64,000 bases of DNA from Microvirga zambiensis WSM3693 (GCF_016735695.1 NZ_JAERQD010000002.1:186001-250000); one strand, 5' to 3'. Positions 27,051 through 37,545 are shown, numbered from the stretch's first letter. Notes: generated from the sequence alone by a model not told the origin. A program made the numbers and translations.

Positions 27051-30000
27051 ATGGTAAGTCTCGTCAAACACGACCTCGAATTCATCCTCAAGCAGATCAA
27101 GATTGCCGAGGCGCATTCGGCCGGCACGCCGCTGTCGGAGATCTATATCGATGCAAACGGCAATGTGGTACCGGCCGGAACACCCGGCGCAGTGCTGGCG
27201 ATCAGCGATCCGCTCGTTCCCTACGGCCTGCGCACGGTCGACGGCAGCTACAACAATCTCACGGCCGACCGCGATCAATGGGGTTCCTCCGACCAGCCGT
27301 TCCCGCGCATCACCGATCCGTATTGGCGCGACGAGGACGACGACGCGATGCCGTTTCCGGGCTACGTGCCTGCGGACAACACGATTCCCAGTGGCCCGAA
27401 CGACCAGAACAACAATTACGGCCAGGCGGGCGGCGTCGTCGACGCGGATCCGCGCCTCATCTCCAACCTGATCGTCGACCAGACCCTGGGCAATCCCGCT
27501 GCCATCTATGCGGGTCTCGTGCATGCCGGCCTATCCGGCGCTGCGCTGACGACCGCGATGAACGCGATCATCGCGGCCTACGAACCGGTCAAGGACGCCG
27601 CCATCGCCCGCGCAGCAGCCAATGCCGCGACGAACCCCGCCACCGGCCAGCCCATCGATCCGGTCGCGTGGGCAGCGCTCGATGCCGCGGCGGATGCGCT
27701 GGAATCCGCTGCTCCTGCCGCATTCGAAAACGCGAAGACCGTTGCCGCAGGCTACGGAATCGAGATGCAGGGCAACAGCATCCTGATTCCGAACGTGGCG
27801 CCGGACGAGGGCCTGTCCGCTCCCTATAATTCCTGGTTCACGCTGTTCGGCCAGTTCTTCGATCACGGTCTCGATCTGGTCGCCAAGAAAGGCGGCACGA
27901 TCTACATTCCGCTCAGCCCGGACGATCCACTGTATAACCCGGCAAGCCCGCGCACCAACTTCATGGTGCTGACCCGCACCGATCCCGATGCCGAGAACCT
28001 GACGACGCCTTACGTCGACCAGAACCAGACCTACACGTCGAATGCCTCGCACCAGATGTTTCTGCGGGAATACGCGCTTGATGCGAGCGGCAAGCCCGTC
28101 TCAACCGGCAGACTGCTCGAGGGCGACCGCGGCCTTGCGACATGGGCCGATGTCAAGGAGCAGGCCCGCACCATGCTCGGCATCGATCTGACCGATGCCG
28201 ATGTCGGCAATGTCCCGATGTTCGCGATGGACGCCTACGGCGAATTCATCCGCGGCCCGAACGGCTATCCGCAGCTGATCCTGGGCCTCGGCGCCGACGG
28301 CAAGTTCGGCGGCGGTGACGACGTGATGGTCGAAGGGAACCCGGCAGCTCCGGTCAATCCCTGGACCGTGTCGACGGTGGTGAATGGCGTCACCTATACC
28401 GGCGCGATCCGCACCGGCCACGCCTTCCTGGACGACATCGCTCATGCTGCGAAGACCGTGAACGATCGCGGCCAAGTCATGTACGCGGACAGCGACAATG
28501 CCATCGGTGTCGGCGTGACCCTCGTCGAGAACCCGAACTATAATCCGGCGCATGTCGGCGCGCCGACCTATCTGATGGAGACCACGCAGTTCGTGGCGGC
28601 CAATCCGGCCTTCAACGGCGCAAATCCGATCAGCGCGAGCAATCCGCAATATCTGGCGGCCAACCGCTTCTACGATAACGAGATGCTCGATGCGCACTAC
28701 ATCACGGGCGATGGGCGCGGCAACGAGAATATCGGTCTCTCGGCCGTCCACCACGTCTTCCACTCGGAGCACAACCACACGGTCGACCAGATCAAGGCAC
28801 AGGCGCTCGAGTCGGGCGATCTTGCCTTCCTGAACGAGTGGCTCGCCGTCGACGTGACCACCTTCCCGACATCGGCTGCGGGCCTTGTCTGGGACGGCGA
28901 GCGCCTGTTCCAGGCTGCGCGCTTCACCACCGAGATGCAGTATCAGCACCTGGTGTTCGAGGAATTCGCCCGTAAGGTGCAGCCGGACGTCGACGCTTTC
29001 GTTTTCAACCCGTCGACGGACATCGACCCGGCGATCTTCGCCGAGTTCGCCCACGTAATCTACCGCTTCGGCCACTCGATGCTGAACGAAACGGTGGACC
29101 GCATCAATGTGGATGGCTCCGACAGCAGCATGACGCTGTTCGATGCCTTCCTGAATCCGCTGGCCTTCGGATCCGAAACGATGGATCACGCCGCCGCCGC
29201 CGGCGCCATCGTGCGCGGCATGACGGCGCAGCGCGGCAACGAGATCGACGAGTTCGTCACTCACGTTCTGCGCAACCAGCTCGTCGGCATTCCACTCGAC
29301 CTTGCCGCCATCAACATCGCTCGCGGCCGCGAGACCGGAATCCCGCCGCTCAACGAGGCGCGCCGCCAGTTCAAGGAGGCGGCCAATGGCGATACTCAGC
29401 TCGATCCCTATACGAGCTGGACCGACTTTGCCCTCAATCTCAAGAACCCTGCCTCCATCGTCAACTTCATCGCCGCCTATGGAACGCATGCATCGATCAC
29501 GTCCGCGACGACGGCTGAGGCGAAGCGCGATGCGGCCATGGCGCTGGTGTTCGGCGATGGCAGCGATGCCGACGGCATCACCATCAATGGCGTGACCTAT
29601 ACCGATCGTCTCGATTTCCTGAATGCGACCGGTGCCTATGCCGGCGGCAAGCTCGGCGGCCTCGAGGACGTGGACCTCTGGGTCGGCGGCCTCGCCGAGA
29701 AGAAGATGGCATTCGGCGGCATGCTGGGCTCCACCTTCTCGTTCGTCTTCGAACTGCAGCTCGAAAACCTGCAGAACGGCGACCGGTTCTACTACCTCTC
29801 GCGCGTCCAGGGCCTGAACCTGCTCAACGAGCTGGAGAACAACTCCTTCGCCAAGATGGTGCTGAACAACACCGATCTGGGCGAGACCGGCTACGCGGTG
29901 CCCGGCGACATCTTCTCGGTTCCGGACCACGTCCTTTATGTCGACCATAACATGCAGGTCCGCTTCGGCCATGCCGATCCGGTCCATGACGATCCCTACC

Positions 30001-33000
30001 TCCAGGCGATCTCCAAGCTCGTGGAGCGCATCGACGCCAATAACGATGGGATCGCGGAGTACATTCGCGTCAACACCAACGACCACGTCCTGATTCAGGG
30101 CACCGATGGCGCGGACCATATCGTGGCCGGCGGCGGCGACGACTCGGTCTGGGGCAGGGACGGCGACGACAGGATCGAGGCCGGCTACGGCGTCGACAAG
30201 ATCCATGGCGGCAAGGGTGACGACATCATCACCAATTCCGGCACGGATATCGGCGAAGTCGACATGCTGCATGGTGAGGAAGGCAACGACGTCATCCATG
30301 GCGGCAGCGGCCTCGCACTGGTCTTCGGCAACCAGGGGCAGGACTTCATCATCACCGGCCCCGACGGCAAAGAGGCGTTTGGCGGCACGGGTAACGACTT
30401 CATCCTCGGCGGCGAGGGTGGCGACTTCCTGCTCGGCAACGAGGGCGACGACTGGCTCGAGGCCGGAAACGGTTTCGACACCACGGCCGGCGACAACTCG
30501 GAGCTGTTCTTCAACTCCACGATCATCGGCCACGACGTGATGTTCGCTGGCCAGAACGAACATGATTTCGACGCCGAATCCGGCGACGACATCATGGTCC
30601 AGGGCGACAGCGTCATGCGCAACGAGGGCATGTGGGGCTTCGACTGGGCCATCCATAAAGGAACCACGAAGGCTGCCGACGCAGATCTCAAGCGCCCGAT
30701 CTTCACCACCGATCAACAGGATATCCTGCGCAACCGCTACGATCAGGTCGAAGGCCTGTCGGGCTGGAACCACAACGACGTCCTGAAGGGCGACGATCGT
30801 GGCTCCGCAGCTCCGGCCGAGGGCGGTGAGGTCGAAGGCAATCCGGATCTTGCAGGCGCCGAAGCCACCATGGTCAAGCAGGAACTGACCCAGGCCGGCG
30901 TCGATCGCATCGACGGCATGCGCGAACTGCTCGGCAGCTGGGTCAGTGCGCCGGCGGCAGGTGACCGCGAGGCTCAGATCGCCTTCGACGACGGCAACAT
31001 CCTGCTCGGCGGCGGCGGCACCGACATCATCGAAGGTCGCGGCGGTAACGACGTGATCGACGGCGACAGCTGGCTGAACGTCCGCATCCGGATCGATGCG
31101 AACGGGGGCATCTACAGCGCCGAGAGCATGGCGGGCAAGGTGTATCTGGCGAGCGACTTCGTGGAGGGCGTGGTCAGGGCCGGAGCCGTGGCTCAATTCG
31201 GCGGCAAGACGCTCGATGCCCTGATGCTCGATCGCACCCTCAACCCGGGCCAGCTCTCCATCGTCCGCGAGGTCGTCAAGGACGACGGTGTGGGCGACAA
31301 GGACGTCGCCGTGTTCTCCGGCAATCGCGACGAGTACACGATCACCCGCGACAGCGATGGCTCGATCCTGGTGTCTCATACCGGTTTCGATCCCAACAAC
31401 CTCCCGGATGGCGCAAACCTGATCTCCGACGGCACGGACAAGCTCTGGAACATCGAGGTCTTGCGCTTTGCCGACGGGGATGTGGAACTCACGCCTCCTC
31501 AGCTTTATCTGCAGGGCCCGACGGTTGGTCGCTATGCGGACAACTTCGAGACGGCGAGCTGGGGCAACTCCAACGGCACCGTCAACTGGGGGCCGGACTG
31601 GGTCGAGAGCGGCGATACGACCACCGGCAACACAGTCACAGGCGGTCAGATCCGCATCGACGAGACGCAGCTCATCTTCTTCACCACCAACCAGCTGCGC
31701 TTCGTGGGCGGTGCCACCAGCGACGGCGCCACGATCACCCGTGACGTCGACCTGTCGGGCCGCTCGACTGCGACCATCCGCTACTCGGCCAATCCCGACA
31801 ACCTCGATGCGGGTGAGTATGTCCGGGTCGAGTTCGCCGCCGACGGCGTGAACTTCGTGTCGCTCAACGAGATCACCGGCAACGGCGGCGCGGTGGATTA
31901 CGAGCACGTGCTGAGCGGACCGTTCGCCGCCAATGCCAAGATCCGGTTCGTCGGCAGTGCGATGGACAACACCAACGAGATCGTCATCATCGACAATCTC
32001 TCCATCGAGTTCCCGACCGCTCCACCCGTCGTGAACTACGAGACGACCTATACGGAAGACGGTGCCGATCAGGACATCGCCGTCAATCCGCTGATCGTCG
32101 AGGATAGCGGCGAGATCGTCTCGGCCCGGATCGTGCTCACCAACGCTCAGGACGGCGACGACTTCGATATCCCGAACAACCTGCCGGGCAATATCGACAG
32201 CGCGATCGACCGTTCGGTGCCGGGCCAGATCATCGTCAATCTGACCGGGACCGGCACGATCGCCCAGTGGCAATCCGCCCTTCAGCAGGTCGAATTCACC
32301 AGCACGTCGCAGAATCCGAGCACGGTCGACCGCGTCCTCCATGTGACGGTGAACGACGGTTTCATGGACAGCAACGTCGCCGTCACCACCGTCAACGTGG
32401 TCTCGGTCAACGATGCTCCGAACGCGGGCAATGACGGCATCATCACCAACATCACGACCGGTTCGATCGTGATCCCGGAATGGGTGCTGCTCGCGAACGA
32501 CACCGATGCCGATGGGCCGACTCTGGATATCACTGGTCTCAGCAATGCCAATGGCCTCGGCAGCCTGTCGCTGACCACCAACCCCGGCTCCGTGACCTTC
32601 ACGGATACGGGAACGGCCGGCGGCTCCTTCACCTACACCGTCAGCGACGGCGGCAGCCCGGTCCGCACTGACACGGCCAATGTCACGGTCACCCGCGACA
32701 CCAACCCGATCGAAGGCACGACGGGCAACAACATCCTGGTCGGCGACGGCTCTGCAAGCACCTTCGACGGCGGCACGGGCAACGACATCGTCCTCGCCGG
32801 CGCCGGCAACGACACCATCGTGTGGAATGCCAACGCCAACGGCAACACCGACGGACGGGACTATGTCGACGGTCAGGCGGGAACGGACACCTTCGACGTG
32901 AACACCCGTCAGGGTCAGAACGAAGTCTACAGCGTCTATACCTATGCCGCAGCCGTCGCTGCCGGCTTCACCGATCTGAGGGGCGACACGGAGATCGTCA

Positions 33001-34226
33001 TCACCCGTGCCGTCGTCACCAACGGTACTGAGGGGCCGGCGACCATCATCGCCGAGCTCGACAACATCGAGGAGATCCGCATTGGCACGCAGACGACCGA
33101 TCCCGTCCCCGGCGGTGCCGGTCCCGGCGATACCGTCAGGATCTTCGGCAACTTCGATCAGACGAGCCTTGCCCTCAGCACCATCACCATCGATGGCGAT
33201 GCGGGTGATGACACGGTCGACATCTCGCATCTGACCTCGGCGCACCGGATCGTGTTCCGCTCTCGCGGCGGCAATGACACCATCGTCGGCACGCTGCGGC
33301 CTCAGGACGTGATCGAGCTCGAGCCCGGCCGCACGGTCGAGGAATACGAGTGGGAGGACAACGAGGACGGCACCACCACCATCACCTGCGGCACCCACAA
33401 GGTGACCTTCAAGTGTGAGGGCGGCCGGCCGGACCTCCAGGTCCCCGAGGAGCCGCAGCAGCCGACGGATCCGGTGGATCCCGTGGAGCCCGGTCCGGTG
33501 ACCCCGGTCGACCCGGTCACCCCGGCCGATCCGATCCCGCCGGCCAATTCCGGCCCGGTCTCGCCGGCCAATCTCGTCCTCACCGGCAATGGCCGCAGCG
33601 AGACGCTGCGCGGCGGCGACGGCAACGACCGGATGGATGGTGGACGCGGCCACGACAAGCTCCTGGGCGGATCCGGCAACGACACGCTCAAGGGTGGCGA
33701 TGGCAATGACCGTCTCGACGGCGGCGCCGGCAATGACCGCCTCGATGGCGGCAAGGGCCACGACAAGCTCTCCGGTGGGGCGGGCGATGACCGTCTCTCA
33801 GGCGGGGCGGGCGACGACCGACTGGAGGGCGGTCGCGGCAACGACAACCTCGACGGCGGCAACGGCAACGATCGTCTCTATGGGAACGCCGGCAATGACA
33901 AGCTGGCGGGTGGTTCCGGCGATGATCGTCTCTCCGGCGGTGGCGGCAATGACGTGCTCAAGGGCGGTGCCGGCAACGACACCCTCTCGGGCGGTACCGG
34001 CGAGGACACCTTCGTCTTCCAGAAGGGCGGCGGCCGCGACGTGGTGACGGACTTCCGGGCCGATCACGACCGGATCGACGCGAGCCGGCTTGCCGGAGTG
34101 GACAGCATGGCGGATCTCCGCGTCATGCAGGTCGACAACGACACCGTCATCGAGCACGGCACCGACATCCTCGTCCTCAAGGGCGTCAACGTATCCGATC
34201 TCGACAACGCAGACTTCATCTTCTGA
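27051..34226 (+). CDS. giant secreted animal-type haem peroxidase with RTX repeats
   Basis: A 2391-residue type I-secreted protein. Residues about 150-960 form an animal haem peroxidase domain: distal His272 in FGQFFDHGLDL, the HHVFHSEHNHTVD segment and proximal His675 in YRFGHSMLNE. Calcium-binding RTX nonapeptides follow at about 1013-1143 (GGGDDSVWGRDGDD), a small set at ~1885-1923, and a large block at ~2177-2320 (GGAGNDRLDGGKG type). Between them are cadherin/VCBS-like domains (~1660-1890, NDAPNAGNDG) and a Pro-rich linker (2132-2173). The C-terminus (SDLDNADFIF) looks like an uncleaved type I secretion signal. GGAGGG precedes ATG 27051. The ABC and HlyD genes directly downstream are its likely exporter. 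Confidence 0.95.
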   Translation: MVSLVKHDLEFILKQIKIAEAHSAGTPLSEIYIDANGNVVPAGTPGAVLAISDPLVPYGLRTVDGSYNNLTADRDQWGSSDQPFPRITDPYWRDEDDDAMPFPGYVPADNTIPSGPNDQNNNYGQAGGVVDADPRLISNLIVDQTLGNPAAIYAGLVHAGLSGAALTTAMNAIIAAYEPVKDAAIARAAANAATNPATGQPIDPVAWAALDAAADALESAAPAAFENAKTVAAGYGIEMQGNSILIPNVAPDEGLSAPYNSWFTLFGQFFDHGLDLVAKKGGTIYIPLSPDDPLYNPASPRTNFMVLTRTDPDAENLTTPYVDQNQTYTSNASHQMFLREYALDASGKPVSTGRLLEGDRGLATWADVKEQARTMLGIDLTDADVGNVPMFAMDAYGEFIRGPNGYPQLILGLGADGKFGGGDDVMVEGNPAAPVNPWTVSTVVNGVTYTGAIRTGHAFLDDIAHAAKTVNDRGQVMYADSDNAIGVGVTLVENPNYNPAHVGAPTYLMETTQFVAANPAFNGANPISASNPQYLAANRFYDNEMLDAHYITGDGRGNENIGLSAVHHVFHSEHNHTVDQIKAQALESGDLAFLNEWLAVDVTTFPTSAAGLVWDGERLFQAARFTTEMQYQHLVFEEFARKVQPDVDAFVFNPSTDIDPAIFAEFAHVIYRFGHSMLNETVDRINVDGSDSSMTLFDAFLNPLAFGSETMDHAAAAGAIVRGMTAQRGNEIDEFVTHVLRNQLVGIPLDLAAINIARGRETGIPPLNEARRQFKEAANGDTQLDPYTSWTDFALNLKNPASIVNFIAAYGTHASITSATTAEAKRDAAMALVFGDGSDADGITINGVTYTDRLDFLNATGAYAGGKLGGLEDVDLWVGGLAEKKMAFGGMLGSTFSFVFELQLENLQNGDRFYYLSRVQGLNLLNELENNSFAKMVLNNTDLGETGYAVPGDIFSVPDHVLYVDHNMQVRFGHADPVHDDPYLQAISKLVERIDANNDGIAEYIRVNTNDHVLIQGTDGADHIVAGGGDDSVWGRDGDDRIEAGYGVDKIHGGKGDDIITNSGTDIGEVDMLHGEEGNDVIHGGSGLALVFGNQGQDFIITGPDGKEAFGGTGNDFILGGEGGDFLLGNEGDDWLEAGNGFDTTAGDNSELFFNSTIIGHDVMFAGQNEHDFDAESGDDIMVQGDSVMRNEGMWGFDWAIHKGTTKAADADLKRPIFTTDQQDILRNRYDQVEGLSGWNHNDVLKGDDRGSAAPAEGGEVEGNPDLAGAEATMVKQELTQAGVDRIDGMRELLGSWVSAPAAGDREAQIAFDDGNILLGGGGTDIIEGRGGNDVIDGDSWLNVRIRIDANGGIYSAESMAGKVYLASDFVEGVVRAGAVAQFGGKTLDALMLDRTLNPGQLSIVREVVKDDGVGDKDVAVFSGNRDEYTITRDSDGSILVSHTGFDPNNLPDGANLISDGTDKLWNIEVLRFADGDVELTPPQLYLQGPTVGRYADNFETASWGNSNGTVNWGPDWVESGDTTTGNTVTGGQIRIDETQLIFFTTNQLRFVGGATSDGATITRDVDLSGRSTATIRYSANPDNLDAGEYVRVEFAADGVNFVSLNEITGNGGAVDYEHVLSGPFAANAKIRFVGSAMDNTNEIVIIDNLSIEFPTAPPVVNYETTYTEDGADQDIAVNPLIVEDSGEIVSARIVLTNAQDGDDFDIPNNLPGNIDSAIDRSVPGQIIVNLTGTGTIAQWQSALQQVEFTSTSQNPSTVDRVLHVTVNDGFMDSNVAVTTVNVVSVNDAPNAGNDGIITNITTGSIVIPEWVLLANDTDADGPTLDITGLSNANGLGSLSLTTNPGSVTFTDTGTAGGSFTYTVSDGGSPVRTDTANVTVTRDTNPIEGTTGNNILVGDGSASTFDGGTGNDIVLAGAGNDTIVWNANANGNTDGRDYVDGQAGTDTFDVNTRQGQNEVYSVYTYAAAVAAGFTDLRGDTEIVITRAVVTNGTEGPATIIAELDNIEEIRIGTQTTDPVPGGAGPGDTVRIFGNFDQTSLALSTITIDGDAGDDTVDISHLTSAHRIVFRSRGGNDTIVGTLRPQDVIELEPGRTVEEYEWEDNEDGTTTITCGTHKVTFKCEGGRPDLQVPEEPQQPTDPVDPVEPGPVTPVDPVTPADPIPPANSGPVSPANLVLTGNGRSETLRGGDGNDRMDGGRGHDKLLGGSGNDTLKGGDGNDRLDGGAGNDRLDGGKGHDKLSGGAGDDRLSGGAGDDRLEGGRGNDNLDGGNGNDRLYGNAGNDKLAGGSGDDRLSGGGGNDVLKGGAGNDTLSGGTGEDTFVFQKGGGRDVVTDFRADHDRIDASRLAGVDSMADLRVMQVDNDTVIEHGTDILVLKGVNVSDLDNADFIF

Positions 34227-34250
34227 TGCGGTTGACTTGAGATTGGATGG

Positions 34251-34284
34251 CCCGCCGGGAGCATTCCCCCTTGCTCCCGGCGGG
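34251..34284 (+). terminator. intercistronic hairpin between peroxidase and its exporter
   Basis: CCCGCCGGGAGC (34251-34262) and GCTCCCGGCGGG (34273-34284) form a perfect 12-bp stem with a 10-base loop, 24 bases after the peroxidase stop. There is no U tract; it may terminate part of the transcripts or protect the peroxidase mRNA so that cargo exceeds exporter. Confidence 0.65.
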
Positions 34285-34345
34285 ATCCCAGACAGCAGAA
34301 ACGCGGCGCTCACCAGAGGCGCCGCACTCCTTCGAGGCAACGTCC

Positions 34346-36088
34346 ATGGCCCGCTCCCTCAACAAAAGCTTCAGCATCATGGCCTCCTGTCGCGGTGCGC
34401 TCCTCGGCGTCGCCGTGCTCAGCGGCCTGATCAACCTGCTCTATCTCTCCGGTTCGATCTTCATGATGGAGGTCTATGACCGGGTGCTGCCGAGCCGAAG
34501 CATTCCGACGCTGGTCGGCCTCTCCGTCATCATCGTCGTGCTCTACCTGTTCCAGGGCCTGTTCGACACCTTGCGCGGCCGCATCTTCGCCCGCGTCGGC
34601 GCGGCGCTCGACGAGGACCTGAGCCAGCAGATCTTCCAGGGCCAGCTGCGCGCGCCGATCGACGGCCGTGTCGAGGGCGACGGCCAGCAGCCGCTGCGCG
34701 ATCTCGATCAGATCCGCGCCTTTCTCGCCGGCGGCGGTCCCTCGGCTCTGTTCGATCTGCCGTGGATGCCGCTCTACCTGTTCATGTGCTTCGCCTTCCA
34801 TCCCTGGCTCGGCATCGTCGCGCTCGGCGGCGGGCTCATCCTCGTGACGATCACCATCCTCACCGAATTCATGACGCGCGAGGCCTCCAAATCCGCCGTC
34901 GGCGCGGCGCTGACCCGCAACGGCATCTCCGAGGGCGCGCGCCGCAATGCGGAAGTGGTTCATGCCATGGGCATGGCGCAGCGCATCGGCACGCGCTGGG
35001 GCGATGCCAATGCCCGCTACCTGGCGTTCCAGCAGAAGGCCTCGGACGTGTCGGGCGGCTTCGGCGCCATCTCGAAAGTGCTGCGCATGCTGCTGCAATC
35101 GACCGTGCTCGCGGTCGGTGCCTATCTCGTCATCGACGGCCAGGCCACGGGCGGCATCATGATTGCCTCCTCGATCCTGACCTCACGCGCTCTCGCTCCC
35201 GTGGAGCTCGCGATCGGCAACTGGAAGGGCTTCGTCTCCGCCCGTCAGGGCTGGGCCCGCCTGACGACGCTGCTCGACGGCAAGGCCCGCGGCGACGAGC
35301 CGCTGAAGCTGCCGACACCGCAGGCTGTTCTCTCCGTCGAGAATGCCGGCGTCGGCGCGCCCGGCGCCCAGAAGTTCGTCATCCAGGATGTCGCCTTCGA
35401 GCTGAAGGCCGGCAGCGGCGTCGGTATCATCGGCCCGAGCGCCTCCGGCAAGTCCTCGCTTGCCCGCATGCTCGTCGGCGTGTGGCCGACCTGGCGCGGC
35501 AAGGTGCGCTTCGACGGCGCGGCGATCGAGCAATGGCTGCCCGAGGATCTCGGCCGGCACATCGGCTACCTGCCGCAGGATGTCGAATTGTTCGCCGGAA
35601 CGGTGGCGCAGAACATCGCCCGCTTCGAGCCGCAGCCGAAGGCCGAGGCGGTGATCGCGGCCGCCCGGGCAGCGAATGTCCATGAGATGATCCTGCAGCT
35701 GCCGGACGGCTACGAGACTCAGGTCGGCGAGGCCGGAGCGGCTTTGTCCGGTGGCCAGCGCCAGCGCATCGCCCTGGCCCGCGCGCTCTACGGCGAGCCG
35801 TTCCTCGTGGTGCTCGACGAGCCGAACTCGAACCTCGACAACGAGGGTGAGCAGGCGCTCACCGCCGCGATCATGAATGTGCGGGCCCGCGGCGGCATCG
35901 TCGTGGTGATCGCGCATCGGCCGAGCGCCCTTGCCGGCGTCGATCTGGTGCTGGTGATGGGCGACGGACGCATGCAGAGCTTCGGTCCCAAGGACGAGGT
36001 TCTGAGCAAGGTGCTGCGGCCGGTGCCGGCGCGCAATGCGGCGGTCACGCCTCTGAAGGTGGTTGAAGATCTGGGAGTTGCATCATGA
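34346..36088 (+). CDS. type I secretion ABC transporter (PrtD/HasD-like permease-ATPase)
   Basis: Inner-membrane motor of the type I secretion system. 580 residues: a six-helix permease domain (about 15-300, starting LLGVAVLSGLINLLYLSGSI, with the family motif MEVYDRVLPSRSIPTLVGL) and an ATPase domain with Walker A GPSASGKSSLA, signature LSGGQRQRIALARALYG and Walker B FLVVLDEPNSNLD. The start at 34346 gives the PrtD-family N-terminus; GAGGC lies upstream. Overlaps the HlyD gene by ATGA. The outer-membrane TolC partner is not in the window. Confidence 0.93.
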   Translation: MARSLNKSFSIMASCRGALLGVAVLSGLINLLYLSGSIFMMEVYDRVLPSRSIPTLVGLSVIIVVLYLFQGLFDTLRGRIFARVGAALDEDLSQQIFQGQLRAPIDGRVEGDGQQPLRDLDQIRAFLAGGGPSALFDLPWMPLYLFMCFAFHPWLGIVALGGGLILVTITILTEFMTREASKSAVGAALTRNGISEGARRNAEVVHAMGMAQRIGTRWGDANARYLAFQQKASDVSGGFGAISKVLRMLLQSTVLAVGAYLVIDGQATGGIMIASSILTSRALAPVELAIGNWKGFVSARQGWARLTTLLDGKARGDEPLKLPTPQAVLSVENAGVGAPGAQKFVIQDVAFELKAGSGVGIIGPSASGKSSLARMLVGVWPTWRGKVRFDGAAIEQWLPEDLGRHIGYLPQDVELFAGTVAQNIARFEPQPKAEAVIAAARAANVHEMILQLPDGYETQVGEAGAALSGGQRQRIALARALYGEPFLVVLDEPNSNLDNEGEQALTAAIMNVRARGGIVVVIAHRPSALAGVDLVLVMGDGRMQSFGPKDEVLSKVLRPVPARNAAVTPLKVVEDLGVAS

Positions 36089-37395
36089 AGACCGAACAGA
36101 GCATGAGCGCCCGCTCCTCGATCCGCCGCCACACTCGGCTCGGCCTGTCCGCCGCTCTCTTCCTCGTCGTCGGTCTCGGCGGCTGGTCGGCGATCACCGA
36201 ACTGTCCGGCGCGGTCGTCGCGCCCGGCGCCGTCGTGGTGGACAGCCACGTCAAGAAGGTGCAGCACCCGACCGGCGGCGTCGTCGGCGACATCCTTGCC
36301 CGCGACGGCGACCGCGTCCGGGCCGGCGACATCGTGATCCGCCTCGACGAGACGGTCGCCCGGGCGAACCTGGCGATGGTGGCCAAGAGCCTCGACGAGC
36401 TCGCCGCGCGCCAGGGCCGGCTCGAGGCCGAGCGCGACGGCCGGGATCAGGTGTCGTTCCCGCCGGCCCTGACCGGCCGTCTCGCCGAGCCGGAGCTCGC
36501 CGGTCTGGTCGGCGGCGAGCGCCATCTCTTCGAGACCCGCCGCGAGGCGCGGGCCGGCCAGAAGGCGCAGCTCAAGGAGCGCATCGCGCAGCTGCAGGAG
36601 CAGATCGACGGCCTCAAGCTCCAGGCCTCGGCGAAGGGCGACGAGATCCAGCTGATCCAGGATGAGCTGACCGGGGTCGAGCAGCTGTGGAAGAAGAACC
36701 TCGTGCCGATCACCCGCGTCACCGCGCTCAGGCGCGAGGAGACGCGGCTGCGCGGCGAGCGCGGGCAGCTGATCTCGAACGTGGCCCAGGCCAAGGGCAA
36801 GATCAGCGAGACCGAGCTGCAGGTCATGCAGATCGACCAGGATCTCAGAAGCGAGGTCTCGAAGGAGCTGCGCGAGGTCCAGGGGCGGGTCGCCGAGCTT
36901 GTGGAACGCCGGGTCGCGGCCGAGGACCAGCTGAAGCGGATCGACATCCGCGCGCCGCAGGACGGCCTCGTGCACCAGTCGATCGTACACACGGTCGGCG
37001 GCGTCATCAATGCGGGCGAGCCACTGATGATGATCGTGCCAGAATCCGACGAGCTCTCGATCGAGGTGAAGGTCCTGCCGCAGGATATCGACCAGCTGCA
37101 GCCGGGTCTGGACGCGGTGCTGCGCCTGTCGGCCTTCAACCAGCGCACGACGCCGGAACTGAAGGGGCGGGTGAGCCTGATCGCGGCCGACCTCGTGACC
37201 GATCAGCGCTCGGGCGTTCAGTACTACCCGGTGCGCGTGGCCTTCGCCGCGGGCGAACGGGACCGACTCGGCGCCGTGAAGCTCGTTCCGGGCATGCCCG
37301 TCGAGGGCCTGATCCAGACCGGCTATCGCACCGTGTTCTCCTACCTGACCAAGCCGGTCGCGGACAACATGGCGAGAGCCTTCCGCGAAGAGTGA
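36085..37395 (+). CDS. HlyD-family type I secretion membrane fusion protein (PrtE-like)
   Basis: Periplasmic adaptor joining the ABC protein to a TolC channel. 436 residues: one N-terminal membrane helix (LGLSAALFLVVGLGGWSAI), a barrel/lipoyl half-motif (KKVQHPTGGVVGDILARDGD), a long coiled coil at about 95-285 rich in Glu/Gln/Arg (LKERIAQLQEQIDGLKLQAS), and the C-terminal half (IRAPQDGLVHQSIVHTVGG, KVLPQDIDQLQPGLDAVLRL). Translationally coupled to the ABC gene. Confidence 0.93.
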   Translation: MKTEQSMSARSSIRRHTRLGLSAALFLVVGLGGWSAITELSGAVVAPGAVVVDSHVKKVQHPTGGVVGDILARDGDRVRAGDIVIRLDETVARANLAMVAKSLDELAARQGRLEAERDGRDQVSFPPALTGRLAEPELAGLVGGERHLFETRREARAGQKAQLKERIAQLQEQIDGLKLQASAKGDEIQLIQDELTGVEQLWKKNLVPITRVTALRREETRLRGERGQLISNVAQAKGKISETELQVMQIDQDLRSEVSKELREVQGRVAELVERRVAAEDQLKRIDIRAPQDGLVHQSIVHTVGGVINAGEPLMMIVPESDELSIEVKVLPQDIDQLQPGLDAVLRLSAFNQRTTPELKGRVSLIAADLVTDQRSGVQYYPVRVAFAAGERDRLGAVKLVPGMPVEGLIQTGYRTVFSYLTKPVADNMARAFREE

Positions 37396-37410
37396 TCGTT
37401 TTCCAAGGAG

Positions 37411-37440
37411 TCGGAGCGGGGCGCGCTCCGATTCTTTCCT
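37411..37440 (+). terminator. rho-independent terminator of the peroxidase secretion operon
   Basis: TCGGAGCG (37411-37418) and CGCTCCGA (37424-37431) pair perfectly around a 5-base loop and are followed by TTCTTTCCT, 15 bases after the HlyD stop. Confidence 0.8.
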
Positions 37441-37545
37441 AACGGTACATGAACAAGGGCCGGCGACCGGCGGCATGGGTGTCATACCAGACCTCCGGTT
37501 CCGGTATTTGCGACTCGCTGCAAAGTTGCAGTAATCGGGAGAGCG

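Noticed and set aside
28101-33761. A 1886-codon open frame antisense to the RTX peroxidase
   Set aside because: It has no RBS or family motif and is explained by GC-rich third-position bias and Gly/Asp-repeat codons of the real gene on the other strand.
33590-34010. Regular 27-base periodic repeats that could suggest a CRISPR or minisatellite
   Set aside because: They are in-frame RTX nonapeptide codons of the peroxidase, without unique spacers.
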